A DNA stretch of 64,000 nucleotides from the NCBI GenBank assembly GCA_027488115.1, contig JAIYCG010000001.1, forward strand, positions 186,001 through 250,000, read 5' to 3'. Shown in pieces: positions 11,415 to 21,551 of this stretch. How positions within the stretch are numbered: position 1 is the stretch's first letter; each line of letters starts with the position of its first letter. This DNA is from Comamonadaceae bacterium (GTDB taxonomy: Bacteria > Pseudomonadota > Gammaproteobacteria > Burkholderiales > Burkholderiaceae_C). The notes under the pieces are model-generated. The model worked only from the letters and a program-made list of their open reading frames with translations, had not been told where the DNA came from and did not search any database. The position numbers were made by a program, and so were the translations under genes.

Positions 11415-12302
11415 GTGCTCAAACTCAAACACGGTTACGCAGTCGCCTTGATGGTGCTGGTGACCGCTTTGTGGTCCATTGCAGGCGTAGTTTCACGCCT
11501 CCTTGATCAAGCGCGAGGGTTTGAAGTGACTTTCTGGCGCAGTGCATTCACTGTGTTGGGATTGGTGATCATTTTGACGGGGTGGCAAGGCTTAAGCGTC
11601 TGGAAAAGGCTGCCTTGGCGCAGTCGCTATTTTTGGTTGTCAGGTGTGTGCTGGAGCATCATGTTCACAGCTTTCATGATGGCACTCACACTCACAGCCG
11701 TTGCCAATGTGTTAATTACCTTGGCCTGCGGGCCTTTGCTCACAGCCCTTGGCGCTTGGCTGTTTACTTCCCAACGTTTGCCACTCAGAACCTGGCTCGC
11801 TATTGCTGTAGCAGGCGCTGGCATTGCCCTGATGTTTGTGAGTCAGCTTCAACTTGGCGACCCTCATTTCATTTTGGGCGTCAGCATTGCATTGTGCGTT
11901 CCCTTGGCAGGTGCAACGCAATGGAATTTGACGCATCTGAGTCAAAAATCTGGCGTGTCCATTGATCTGGTTCCTTCGGTCTTATTGGGTGCGATCATCT
12001 CAAGTCTCATCACTTTGCCAATGGCTTGGCCCTTGCAAGCCAACACACATGACATCGGTTTACTGGCTTTGCTGGGCGTTTTTCAATTGGCCATACCCTG
12101 CACCTTGTCAGTGATCTGTGCCAGGGTCTTGAAGGCACCAGAAGTGTCGTTGTTGGCCCTGCTGGAGGTTATTTTTGGCATTGCTCTGGCTTGGTGGGGA
12201 GCCAATGAAGAACCGCACTTCAGTGTTTTAATGGGCGGCAGCTTGGTGATCGTCGCCTTGTTTTGCAATGAATGGTTTGGATGGAGACAACACAATGTCT
12301 GA
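11415..12302 (+). CDS. DMT-family (EamA) transporter
   Basis: Inner-membrane protein of 295 residues with about ten hydrophobic helices in the two-fold EamA repeat typical of drug/metabolite exporters such as RhaT and YdcZ relatives. The first helix has the family-like block VTALWSIAGVVSRLL. A GTG start is used; an ATG 12 codons later is also possible. The stop overlaps the next gene by 8 bp, so the two are probably co-translated. The substrate cannot be inferred from the sequence. Confidence 0.85.
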   Translation: MLKLKHGYAVALMVLVTALWSIAGVVSRLLDQARGFEVTFWRSAFTVLGLVIILTGWQGLSVWKRLPWRSRYFWLSGVCWSIMFTAFMMALTLTAVANVLITLACGPLLTALGAWLFTSQRLPLRTWLAIAVAGAGIALMFVSQLQLGDPHFILGVSIALCVPLAGATQWNLTHLSQKSGVSIDLVPSVLLGAIISSLITLPMAWPLQANTHDIGLLALLGVFQLAIPCTLSVICARVLKAPEVSLLALLEVIFGIALAWWGANEEPHFSVLMGGSLVIVALFCNEWFGWRQHNV

Positions 12303-13410
12303 TGTGATCATGAACAATTCTTCAAGCAATTCTGAAGATTTCGTCTTGCTCGAAGTCGAGGGCAGGGTAGGGTGCATCACATTGAATCGCGCAAAGGCCT
12401 TGAATGCCTTGTCGCTCGACATGGTGCGCAGGTTGACCAAAGCTTTGCTGGAATTTCGGGACAACCCTCAAGTCTTGGCTGTGTTGGTTCGCGGACGGGG
12501 TAAAGAAGAACCGTTCGGACATTTTTGTGCCGGTGGCGATATTCGATTTTTTCACCAGGCTGCGCTGGCGGATGACGAAAGTCTGGCCAACTTCTTTACA
12601 GAAGAGTACGCCTTGAACCACCTCATTCATACCTATTCCAAGCCCTACATCGCCTTTATGGATGGCGTGGTCATGGGCGGCGGAATGGGTATCAGCCAGG
12701 GTGCTAGCGTGCGCATCGTGACAGACAGAACTCAAATGGCCATGCCTGAAACACACATTGGTTTGTTTCCCGATGTAGGGGGTGGTTATTTTCTGAGCCG
12801 ATGCCCAGGTCACATTGGTGAGTATCTGGGTCTGACGGGTCAAAAGATCAATGGACATCAGGCCATTTTGGCAGGGCTTGCAGATGGCTTCATTGAAGCG
12901 CAGAGGTTGCCACTCATTTGGAAAACGCTGCTCAGCACACCTTTTGAAACGAGTGAGTCAGTAGAGCGGTGGTTGCAAAGCCAGTTTACAAAGTTCGATT
13001 CTGCGCAATTTCCTGAAAAAGCAGCCATCGACAAATGCTTTGCATTGACAAGCCCCTTGGAAATTAGCCTGGCTCTTGAGCAGGAAAATTCGTCTTGGTC
13101 CCACCAAACACTGGCAAATTTGAAAAAAGCATCACCGCTCATGGTTCACGTCGTTTTGGCACAAATTCGCAAAGCTCGGAAGATGGGCTTGGCAGACGAT
13201 TTGCGCATGGAGCGTGACATGGTGCACCATTGCTTTCATTTGCGCACAAAGAGTGAAACAGTGGAAGGCATCAGAGCCTTGGCCATCGACAAAGACCATC
13301 AACCTCAGTGGGCCCACGCCAATTTATCGGATGTTCAACAAGATGAATGGCCATTGTTTTTTCAAAGCCCCTGGACGGCTGAGACCCATCCCTTGCGCCA
13401 TCTCAGCTAA
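12295..13410 (+). CDS. 3-hydroxyisobutyryl-CoA hydrolase-like protein (enoyl-CoA hydratase superfamily)
   Basis: Crotonase-fold protein of 371 residues. The length and the blocks FCAGGDIRFF, MDGVVMGGGMGIS and PETHIGLFPDVGGGYFLSR are those of the HIBYL-CoA hydrolase branch (valine degradation), not of simple hydratases of about 260 residues. The FCAGGD and MGGG segments form the oxyanion hole, and the Glu of PETHIG is the expected catalytic residue. The ATG at 12295 has GGAGA upstream; an earlier in-frame start inside the transporter gene is less likely. No other valine pathway gene is adjacent, so the actual CoA ester is uncertain. It is convergent with smpB, 6 bp apart. Confidence 0.85.
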   Translation: MSDVIMNNSSSNSEDFVLLEVEGRVGCITLNRAKALNALSLDMVRRLTKALLEFRDNPQVLAVLVRGRGKEEPFGHFCAGGDIRFFHQAALADDESLANFFTEEYALNHLIHTYSKPYIAFMDGVVMGGGMGISQGASVRIVTDRTQMAMPETHIGLFPDVGGGYFLSRCPGHIGEYLGLTGQKINGHQAILAGLADGFIEAQRLPLIWKTLLSTPFETSESVERWLQSQFTKFDSAQFPEKAAIDKCFALTSPLEISLALEQENSSWSHQTLANLKKASPLMVHVVLAQIRKARKMGLADDLRMERDMVHHCFHLRTKSETVEGIRALAIDKDHQPQWAHANLSDVQQDEWPLFFQSPWTAETHPLRHLS

Positions 13411-13421
13411 AGTCGTTTAGC
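13406..13421. repeat. Short palindrome holding both convergent stop codons
   Basis: GCTAAA (13406-13411) and TTTAGC (13416-13421) form a perfect 6-bp stem with a GTCG loop. Each arm contains the TAA stop of one of the two convergent genes (the hydrolase and smpB). No T tract follows on the + strand, so it is at best a weak terminator. Confidence 0.5.
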
Positions 13422-13908
13422 GGTGCCGGCTTTTCATAGCCCGCTCCACCTCCCGCTTGCCTTCGCGATCTTTGATGGTGTCGCGTTTGTCGTGTTCGGC
13501 TTTGCCCTTGGCAAGCGCAACTTCGCATTTGATGAAGCCTGTCTTCCAATGCAAATTGATCGGCACCAGGGTGAACCCCTTTTGCTCTACTTTGCTGGTG
13601 AGGCGGTCAATTTCATCTCGCTTCAGTAGCAATTTTCGCGTTCGTGCTGCTTCTGGGCTGACATGGGTTGAGGCTGTTTTGAGCGGGTTGATTAAACAGC
13701 CAATGATGAACATTTCTTTGTTGCGAATGACCACATAGCCGTCGGTCAGTTGGACCTTGCCTTCCCTGACAGCCTTGACCTCCCAACCTTCCAGCACCAT
13801 GCCACATTCGTGCCGTTCTTCAAAAAAGTAGTCAAAGGCTGCTTTTTTGTTTTCTGCAATCAGGCCAGATTGACCGGGGCCTTTGTTCTTGGGAGTTGGC
13901 GTAGCCAT
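13417..13908 (-). CDS. smpB: SsrA-binding protein SmpB
   Basis: Partner of tmRNA in trans-translation, rescuing stalled ribosomes. The protein has 163 residues with the core blocks [23 protein letters not shown] and [12 protein letters not shown], and the basic C-terminal tail ([18 protein letters not shown]) that enters the mRNA channel. The tmRNA gene itself is not in the window. It is divergent from ratA, an arrangement often seen with the ratA-rnfH pair. Confidence 0.97.
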   Translation of the reverse strand: MATPTPKNKGPGQSGLIAENKKAAFDYFFEERHECGMVLEGWEVKAVREGKVQLTDGYVVIRNKEMFIIGCLINPLKTASTHVSPEAARTRKLLLKRDEIDRLTSKVEQKGFTLVPINLHWKTGFIKCEVALAKGKAEHDKRDTIKDREGKREVERAMKSRHR

Positions 13909-13945
13909 GTTGTGTGAGTCTGCGAAGTGCTTGTTGTGCTTGTAT

Positions 13946-13975
13946 TTGCAAGAGGGGTCTCTGAGAAATTACAAT
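13946..13975 (+). promoter_or_regulatory. Probable sigma-70 promoter of ratA-rnfH
   Basis: TTGCAA (13946-13951) and TACAAT (13970-13975) are separated by 18 bp, each matching 5 of 6 or 4 of 6 consensus positions. The ratA ATG lies 22 bp after the -10 element, leaving a very short leader with no clear Shine-Dalgarno sequence. Confidence 0.6.
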
Positions 13976-13996
13976 CTGCAGAATTGGTCTTATTGT

Positions 13997-14449
13997 ATGA
14001 AGAAACTCCTCAAATCTGTCTTGATCTGGTACACCCCAGAGCAAATGTACCGTCTTGTGACGGATGTGGACCAATACATGCATTTCTTGCCTTGGTGCAA
14101 TCACTCCAAAGTTTTGAGTTTCACCGCCCATGAGATGGATGCCGAAGTTGGAATTGGATTGGCTGGCATGCGCCAAGTATTTGTCACTCACAACACGCAC
14201 ATTGAGAATCACGAGGTGCGGATGAAATTGGTCAAGGGACCTTTTTCAAATTTAGACGGCACTTGGACCTTTGACCCAGTTGGAGACAATACCCAGAGGG
14301 CCTGCAAAGTGACCTTGTCGCTGGAGTATGGTTTCTCGAGTGCCACATTGGCTGCCGTTGTGGGCCCCGTGTTTGACAAAATTGCGGCCAGTTTGGTCGA
14401 TGCATTTGTGAAGCGAGCGGAGCAAGTCTACGGTGACCAAAGCGCATGA
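13997..14449 (+). CDS. ratA: RatA/YfjG-family START-like protein
   Basis: Protein of 150 residues with the START/polyketide cyclase-like fold; relatives are COQ10-type ubiquinone-binding proteins, and E. coli RatA has been reported as a ribosome association inhibitor. Typical blocks: YRLVTDVDQYMHFLPWC near residues 18-34 and the KGPF...GTWTFDP strand region. The ATG at 13997 is chosen because it gives the standard N-terminus; the frame is open upstream but lies over the promoter. The stop overlaps the rnfH start by 4 bp. Confidence 0.88.
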   Translation: MKKLLKSVLIWYTPEQMYRLVTDVDQYMHFLPWCNHSKVLSFTAHEMDAEVGIGLAGMRQVFVTHNTHIENHEVRMKLVKGPFSNLDGTWTFDPVGDNTQRACKVTLSLEYGFSSATLAAVVGPVFDKIAASLVDAFVKRAEQVYGDQSA

Positions 14450-14799
14450 TGCATATCCAGTGTGTTTTCAGTCCGGCCCCTAGGCAGACCATTGACGTTA
14501 TGTTGACACTGCCAGATTCGTGTCTCGTTTTAGAGGCTTTGCAGGCTTTGAAAAATTGCCCTGAATTGATAAATCATCTGGATGTTCTAGAGGCAGCCCT
14601 CCAAAATGAGGATTCAAGCGGCATTTGGGGACGAAAAGTTCCTCTTACAGAGGTCATAAAGCTGGGCGACCGTTTGGAAATCTATCGACCACTTTTGGTT
14701 GACCCCAAATTGGCCCGCAAAAAACGCTTCAAAGGGCAGGGCAAGGGCAGAACGGGTCTTTTTGCAAGACGCAGAGTCGGTGCCGTGGCAGGCTATTAG
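14446..14799 (+). CDS. rnfH: RnfH family protein (UPF0125)
   Basis: Small beta-grasp, ubiquitin-like protein of 117 residues, coupled to ratA (the usual neighbour). The family blocks SGIWGRKVPLTEVIKLGDRLEIYRPL are present but function is unknown; the name comes from linkage to rnf operons in some bacteria, and no rnf genes are present here. The C-terminus is rich in Lys, Arg and Gly (KKRFKGQGKGRTG). Two adjacent ATGs (14446 and 14449) are possible starts. Confidence 0.85.
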   Translation: MMHIQCVFSPAPRQTIDVMLTLPDSCLVLEALQALKNCPELINHLDVLEAALQNEDSSGIWGRKVPLTEVIKLGDRLEIYRPLLVDPKLARKKRFKGQGKGRTGLFARRRVGAVAGY

Positions 14800-16335
<1,536 letters not shown>

Positions 16336-16383
16336 TTCTGTGCGCTGCTTTGTTTAAACCCTAATTTCATTTTTCTACGTCCC

Positions 16384-17997
16384 ATGTTGCATTCCAAAAT
16401 TCTAATTCTCGACTTTGGCTCCCAAGTGACGCAACTGATTGCACGCCGCGTTCGGGAAGCCCATGTGTTTTGTGAAGTGCATCCTTGCGATGTCACCAGC
16501 GACTGGGTTCGTGAGTACGCCAATGACGGCAAGCTTAAAGGTATTATTTTGTCTGGTTCACATGCCAGCGTTTACGAAGTAGAAGATAGAGCTCCCGATG
16601 CAGTTTTCGAGATGGGCGTTCCGGTTCTGGGTATCTGCTACGGCATGCAAACCATGGCGGAACAATTAGGTGGCAAAGTGGAAGCGGGCACCACTCGCGA
16701 ATTTGGTTACGCAGAAGTGCGCGCGCAAGGTCACACCGAATTGCTGAAGGGCATTGAAGACTTTGCCACGGCTGAAGGCCACGGCATGCTCAAGGTTTGG
16801 ATGAGCCATGGCGACAAAGTCACTCAGTTGCCAACAGGCTTCAAGGTCATGGCCTCAACGCCAGCTTGCCCCATCGCGGGCATGGCCGATGAAGTGCGTC
16901 GTTTTTACGCGGTTCAATTTCATCCTGAAGTGACCCACACCGTCCAAGGGCAAGCATTGCTCAATCGATTTGTATTAGATATTTGCAAAGCCAGTCCAGA
17001 TTGGATCATGGGCAATTACATTGAAGAAGCGGTTGTCAAAATTCGCGAACAAGTTGGCAAAGAAGAAGTTATTTTGGGACTCTCAGGTGGCGTGGATTCT
17101 TCTGTGGCCGCAGCGCTCATTCACCGCGCCATTGGTGATCAACTCACCTGCGTGTTTGTTGACCACGGCCTGTTACGCTTGAACGAGGGCGACATGGTCA
17201 TGGAAATGTTTGAAGGCAAATTGCATGCTCGCGTCATTCGTGTCAATGCCAGCGATTTGTTCTTGGACAAGTTAGCGGGTGTCAGTGAGCCTGAACAAAA
17301 ACGCAAAATCATTGGCGGCTTGTTTGTCGATGTGTTCAAAGAAGAAGCGGCTAAATTGAAAGCGGGAGCAGGGGGTCACAAGGGTGCTAGCTTTTTAGCG
17401 CAAGGCACCATTTACCCAGATGTCATCGAGTCGGGTGGTGCAAAAAGCAAAAAAGCTGTCACGATCAAGAGCCACCACAACGTGGGGGGCCTGCCTGAAC
17501 AATTAGGCTTGAAATTGTTAGAGCCTTTGCGCGAACTGTTTAAAGACGAAGTCCGCGAGCTCGGTGTTGCGCTTGGCTTGCCGCGAGAAATGGTTTATCG
17601 CCATCCGTTCCCTGGTCCAGGTTTGGGTGTGCGCATTTTGGGCGAGGTCAAAAAAGAATACGCAGATTTGTTGCGACGTGCCGATGCTATCTTCATTGAA
17701 GAACTTCGCAACTTCACTGATGAAAAGGGCAAATCTTGGTACGACCTAACCAGCCAAGCCTTCACAGTTTTTTTACCTGTCAAAAGCGTTGGCGTGATGG
17801 GCGATGGCCGAACATACGATTACGTCGTAGCTTTGCGTGCAGTGCAAACATCAGACTTCATGACGGCCGACTGGGCAGAATTGCCATATGCCTTGTTGAA
17901 GAAAGTCTCTGGACGCATCATCAATGAAGTGCGCGGAATAAACCGAGTGACTTACGACGTCAGTAGCAAACCACCCGCCACCATTGAGTGGGAATAA
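16384..17997 (+). CDS. guaA: GMP synthase (glutamine-hydrolysing)
   Basis: Converts XMP to GMP using ATP and glutamine. The protein has 537 residues. The class I amidotransferase domain (about 1-205) has its nucleophile Cys85 in GICYGMQT and the His/Glu pair in QFHPEV. The ATP pyrophosphatase domain follows with LSGGVDSS near residue 238, and then the dimerisation domain ending in TIEWE. Co-linear with guaB. It is convergent with the tannase-family gene, whose stop lies 10 bp away, so there is little space for a terminator. Confidence 0.97.
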   Translation: MLHSKILILDFGSQVTQLIARRVREAHVFCEVHPCDVTSDWVREYANDGKLKGIILSGSHASVYEVEDRAPDAVFEMGVPVLGICYGMQTMAEQLGGKVEAGTTREFGYAEVRAQGHTELLKGIEDFATAEGHGMLKVWMSHGDKVTQLPTGFKVMASTPACPIAGMADEVRRFYAVQFHPEVTHTVQGQALLNRFVLDICKASPDWIMGNYIEEAVVKIREQVGKEEVILGLSGGVDSSVAAALIHRAIGDQLTCVFVDHGLLRLNEGDMVMEMFEGKLHARVIRVNASDLFLDKLAGVSEPEQKRKIIGGLFVDVFKEEAAKLKAGAGGHKGASFLAQGTIYPDVIESGGAKSKKAVTIKSHHNVGGLPEQLGLKLLEPLRELFKDEVRELGVALGLPREMVYRHPFPGPGLGVRILGEVKKEYADLLRRADAIFIEELRNFTDEKGKSWYDLTSQAFTVFLPVKSVGVMGDGRTYDYVVALRAVQTSDFMTADWAELPYALLKKVSGRIINEVRGINRVTYDVSSKPPATIEWE

Positions 17998-18007
17998 ACC
18001 CTCATCT

Positions 18008-19735
18008 TCATTGAGTACATTGGTAACTGCTTGCCAGTTCTTTGTCGCCCGATTTGTATCGAGCGACTAACGGATAGGGACACAAGGGTCGAGTAAGGTT
18101 TGTGGGCCAGGTGCTCGGTACATCGGCATTGGCACCGCCAAGATTGCCCGCGCCCCTAGAGGCTGCCGCTATGCTGTCCGGTGCTTTGCCTTGTTCTACC
18201 CATTCGACCAACGCAGTCAATGCATCGAACTGATCTGTAGCTGGGCCGCCTCGAGAGTGCCCCATGCCCGGCACTGGAAAAAATCTGGCGAAACTGTTGG
18301 CCTTGCCGCCATGATGAGTATTCAGTGCTCGATACCAAGCTGCGGTATCGTCAATGGAAAAAATAGGATCAGACGTACCATGAACCACAATGATCTTGCC
18401 GCCTCTGTCGCGCAGTTCATTTAACTGCGTGGCATTGGGAGGGGACATCAACGCAATGCCACTTTCCTTGTAAAGAGAGTCTGTTGCAAAGATTTTTAGG
18501 GCTTCGCGCTCAAAGTCAAAGCTGAGTGCATAGGCCGCAGCTTTGGACGTGTCGCTCGCCATGGCCAAGTCTTCGTTGGGAGGGGTTGAGAAAATAAAGC
18601 CCACAGATACTGGATTGCGTGCGGTGCGAACCGAATTTCGAAATTTCCACTCACCCCATCCTGGATGTGCAATGCCTGGATCAAACGGAAAACCCGCATA
18701 AAAAAGTTCTCCATTGGCACGCATCACCGGTGCGTAAACAGCAGATATAACCTTCTTTTGTGCATCGGTTAGGCAAGAGCCATCCCTTTGGCCTTGACAA
18801 CTCGGGACATCTCTATGGATGTCAAAAGCTTTGCGGCAAGCTTCAGTGTCTTGAACCAAGCCATCTACGGCACCATCCAAGGCATCGCAGCGAGCGAGGA
18901 TGGCATTGGCAATCAGTCTTCGTTCCACCATTGGAAGTGCAGACTCGTAGTCAGGCAGACCGTTGCTTGTTTTGCTGGTAGAGACTGAGTCCCAGCGTTT
19001 GACATGCGATAAATTGGCAGCGGAGGCTTTGGGCAGGTAAATGCCAGGTGCGTTGGCAAGGATGCCGTCGTAATCTTTGGCGTAGCGAGAAGCTGCCACC
19101 ATGGCATGACGACCACCATTGGAGGTACCGCCAATGTAGGATCGATCGGGTCCTTTGCCATAGGCTGCTTGTATCAACGCCTTGGCCATAGGGGTCAGTG
19201 ATCCAACAGCCTGATAACCGTAGTCCAGCCGGGCTTGCGGGTCCCGTCCGAACAGAGGATTTTGCGCGGCAGTGTGTCCGGCATCGGAACTGATGACTGC
19301 AAAACCATTTTGAAGGCCGTTACGCAGAATGCCGCCACTTCCCAAGGATGCGCCACCGTCTGCGGTTACAACGCTGCCATCGGTACCGCCATTGCCCTGC
19401 AACAGAAACCGACCACTCCAATCGCGGGGCAGGCGCATTTCAAAACCAATGGCATAGGTTTGTCCATCTACAGGGCTGATGCGCTGGTTCATTTGTCCGG
19501 TGACTTGGCAGTGTTCGGACACGGGTTGACCCGCATTGTGGAGGACGCCCGAAGCTACTTCGCGGGCAGCCGTGATTTTGGTGTTGTTAAAGCTAAAGTT
19601 GAGCAAGCTGCTGCATTGAACAAGGGCCTTGCCCTTGGCTGGGGAGAGTTGTGGGGGCGCATTGCTTAAGCCAATTGAGCTACAACCAGCAAGTACCATG
19701 CACGCCACAGCCGTGAAAGAGCCTTTTTGTATCAT
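18008..19735 (-). CDS. Tannase/feruloyl esterase-family lipoprotein (MHETase-like architecture)
   Basis: Exported ester hydrolase of 575 residues. The start at 19735 is preferred over an upstream one because AGGAGA lies just before it and a lipoprotein signal follows (LAGC with Cys18). The catalytic triad is Ser205 in GGTSNGGR, Asp456 in HGTSDPIF and His493 in GMGHSRGG. Length, the lid domain between Ser and Asp, and the ending RPLCPYPLVARYKSGD match the tannase family that includes feruloyl esterases and MHETase. Oddly, the cysteines that normally neighbour the catalytic Ser and His (CS-D-HC motif) are Thr204 and Ser494 here. Substrate unknown; aromatic esters are the family default. The next two genes, on the other strand, also encode exported proteins. 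Confidence 0.85.
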   Translation of the reverse strand: MIQKGSFTAVACMVLAGCSSIGLSNAPPQLSPAKGKALVQCSSLLNFSFNNTKITAAREVASGVLHNAGQPVSEHCQVTGQMNQRISPVDGQTYAIGFEMRLPRDWSGRFLLQGNGGTDGSVVTADGGASLGSGGILRNGLQNGFAVISSDAGHTAAQNPLFGRDPQARLDYGYQAVGSLTPMAKALIQAAYGKGPDRSYIGGTSNGGRHAMVAASRYAKDYDGILANAPGIYLPKASAANLSHVKRWDSVSTSKTSNGLPDYESALPMVERRLIANAILARCDALDGAVDGLVQDTEACRKAFDIHRDVPSCQGQRDGSCLTDAQKKVISAVYAPVMRANGELFYAGFPFDPGIAHPGWGEWKFRNSVRTARNPVSVGFIFSTPPNEDLAMASDTSKAAAYALSFDFEREALKIFATDSLYKESGIALMSPPNATQLNELRDRGGKIIVVHGTSDPIFSIDDTAAWYRALNTHHGGKANSFARFFPVPGMGHSRGGPATDQFDALTALVEWVEQGKAPDSIAAASRGAGNLGGANADVPSTWPTNLTRPLCPYPLVARYKSGDKELASSYQCTQ

Positions 19736-20003
19736 GTGTTGTCTCCTGTTTTTTGGTTGTGTGACAGTTGTCATTCGTTTTCTGAACTTGCACCCATTTA
19801 GCTTCCGAATATCATCCTAACGCATGTCTTTTCAATTTTTCCGTTCATTCTTGATTGATGCAAGGCCGCACGGGTCGCATTCGCGTTGTCCGAAAGGGGC
19901 CAGGCACTCTGTTTTACCTGCTGACAAACGAAGCGCAAAGGCGTTTAATTGGGCTAGACTCCGTCAAGCTCAAAATAATCATCTGTGCATAATTCAACTT
20001 GAA
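19736..20003. other. Divergent intergenic region between tannase-family gene and DUF1800 gene
   Basis: This 268-bp gap separates two divergent lipoprotein genes and must hold both promoters. I see an AT-rich stretch around 19970-19995 upstream of the DUF1800 gene but no convincing -35/-10 pair, and no strong palindrome. The DUF1800 frame is open back to 19824, but that extension lacks a signal sequence at its start and is read as non-coding. Confidence 0.4.
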
Positions 20004-21551
20004 ATGACGCCAAATCTTAGATTCATCAGTTTCAAGCCTCTAGGGTATCTGCTTGGGTTTTGTTTGCCGTTTTATTTAGCGGGTTGTGCTCAGTCGCCAC
20101 AGACACTGTTGGCCACAACGCCTTCATTTAGTCCTATTGAAGTTCAAGGAACCGCAGCAGAATGGCGCGCCATCAACCGTCTTACCTATGGCCCCACACC
20201 CTCGCTGATTGCTGACATCAAGTTAAACGGTCGTCCCAAAGAATGGGCTTTGAATCAATTGGATGCTGCCCGCAAAGCTAGTCTAGAAAGGCCAAGGCTT
20301 CCATCAGATTTAGTGTCGATCAACGACTCACTGCCAACGATCTTTGACGGCGCTCGAAAGGAACGCGAAGCTCGAGCTTCGGTCCCCTCTGGCACTCCCA
20401 TCAACGAACAGGTGGTCAATGAAAAGCGCTTTCATTTTCATGATCAAACGGAGGACTTGTTCTACAACCGTACCCAAGTGAACAAGGCCATTGCTTGGCG
20501 CCTAGCCAGTTGCAGCAGCGACGAGAATGAACAGCCCATGTTGGCTCGGATGACTGAATTCTGGTTCAACCATTTCAACATTTTTCAACAAAAGGGAACC
20601 GTTCGACCGTTTGCAGGTCACTATGCCATCAACGTGGCCAGGGCACATGCATTGGGCAAGTTTGAGGACTTGGTGCTAGCGAGTGCCAAGCACCCGGCCA
20701 TGCTGTACTACTTGGACCAACGGCTCAGTGTTAGCCCTCAACCCGCGCGAGGCGGGCAAAGTCCCAGAGGTTTGAACGAAAACTATGCACGTGAGTTAAT
20801 GGAACTGCATACCTTGGGCGTGAATGGTGGGTTCTCCCAAAATGACGTTCGTGAGTTAGCGCGTTTACTCACTGGCTGGACTGTTGCTCCGCGCGCTCAG
20901 GATGGTTTTCAGTTTGTCATGCGCTTGCATGAGTCTGGTCATAAAACAGTCATGGGAAAAAGCTTTCCCAGCTCTGCCCAATTCGTTGGATTGAGGGAAG
21001 GCGAGGAGGCCATCCGATTCCTGGCCAATCATCCTGCAACGGCTCAACGAGTGTCACGTCGACTTGCTGAATACTTTGTTGCAGATTTGCCCCCCAAAGC
21101 CTTGGTTGATCTAATGGCAAGTACATTTCTGACCACAGGCGGTGACATTTACCAGGTCATGAAAGTGATGTTGAATCATTCTGCTTTTTGGGATCCTGAA
21201 AACAAACTCTACAGAACACCCTATGATTTTGCATGTGGCAGTTTGCGGGCACTCAATGCAGGAAACGATCGCAACAAATGGCTTCAAGCGTTCGGCTATG
21301 CTGCTGTTTCAGGACATGGCATACAAAATTGGCAAACACCCGATGGCTATGCATTCAATGCCAACACATGGTTCACTCCTGAAGCCCTGACGCGTCGAAT
21401 TGACTTTGCTCTGACCATTGCGCGTAACGCACCCGAGCGAAGTGATTTGTACCCTTACCTCAGCGACTCAACAAGCAAAGCAGTGATGATGCAAGCACCC
21501 CTTCAAAGAATGGGCTTCGTGCTGGGCAGTTCTGAATTGGTTTTTAAGTGA
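20004..21551 (+). CDS. DUF1800 domain lipoprotein
   Basis: Protein of 515 residues from the ATG at 20004; this start puts a lipoprotein signal at the N-terminus (hydrophobic stretch ending YLAGC). The body matches DUF1800, with the blocks HFNIFQQKGTVRPFAGHY, LNENYARELMELHTLGVNGGFSQNDVRELARLLTGW and AQRVSRRLAEYFV. DUF1800 proteins are exported, of unknown biochemical function, and nearly always encoded beside a DUF1501 protein, as here. The stop overlaps the next gene, so the pair is translationally coupled. Confidence 0.85.
   Translation: MTPNLRFISFKPLGYLLGFCLPFYLAGCAQSPQTLLATTPSFSPIEVQGTAAEWRAINRLTYGPTPSLIADIKLNGRPKEWALNQLDAARKASLERPRLPSDLVSINDSLPTIFDGARKEREARASVPSGTPINEQVVNEKRFHFHDQTEDLFYNRTQVNKAIAWRLASCSSDENEQPMLARMTEFWFNHFNIFQQKGTVRPFAGHYAINVARAHALGKFEDLVLASAKHPAMLYYLDQRLSVSPQPARGGQSPRGLNENYARELMELHTLGVNGGFSQNDVRELARLLTGWTVAPRAQDGFQFVMRLHESGHKTVMGKSFPSSAQFVGLREGEEAIRFLANHPATAQRVSRRLAEYFVADLPPKALVDLMASTFLTTGGDIYQVMKVMLNHSAFWDPENKLYRTPYDFACGSLRALNAGNDRNKWLQAFGYAAVSGHGIQNWQTPDGYAFNANTWFTPEALTRRIDFALTIARNAPERSDLYPYLSDSTSKAVMMQAPLQRMGFVLGSSELVFK

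Noticed and set aside
19824-20003. A 60-codon N-terminal extension of the DUF1800 protein
   Set aside because: The extension would bury the lipoprotein signal in the middle of the chain; the ATG at 20004 places the signal correctly.
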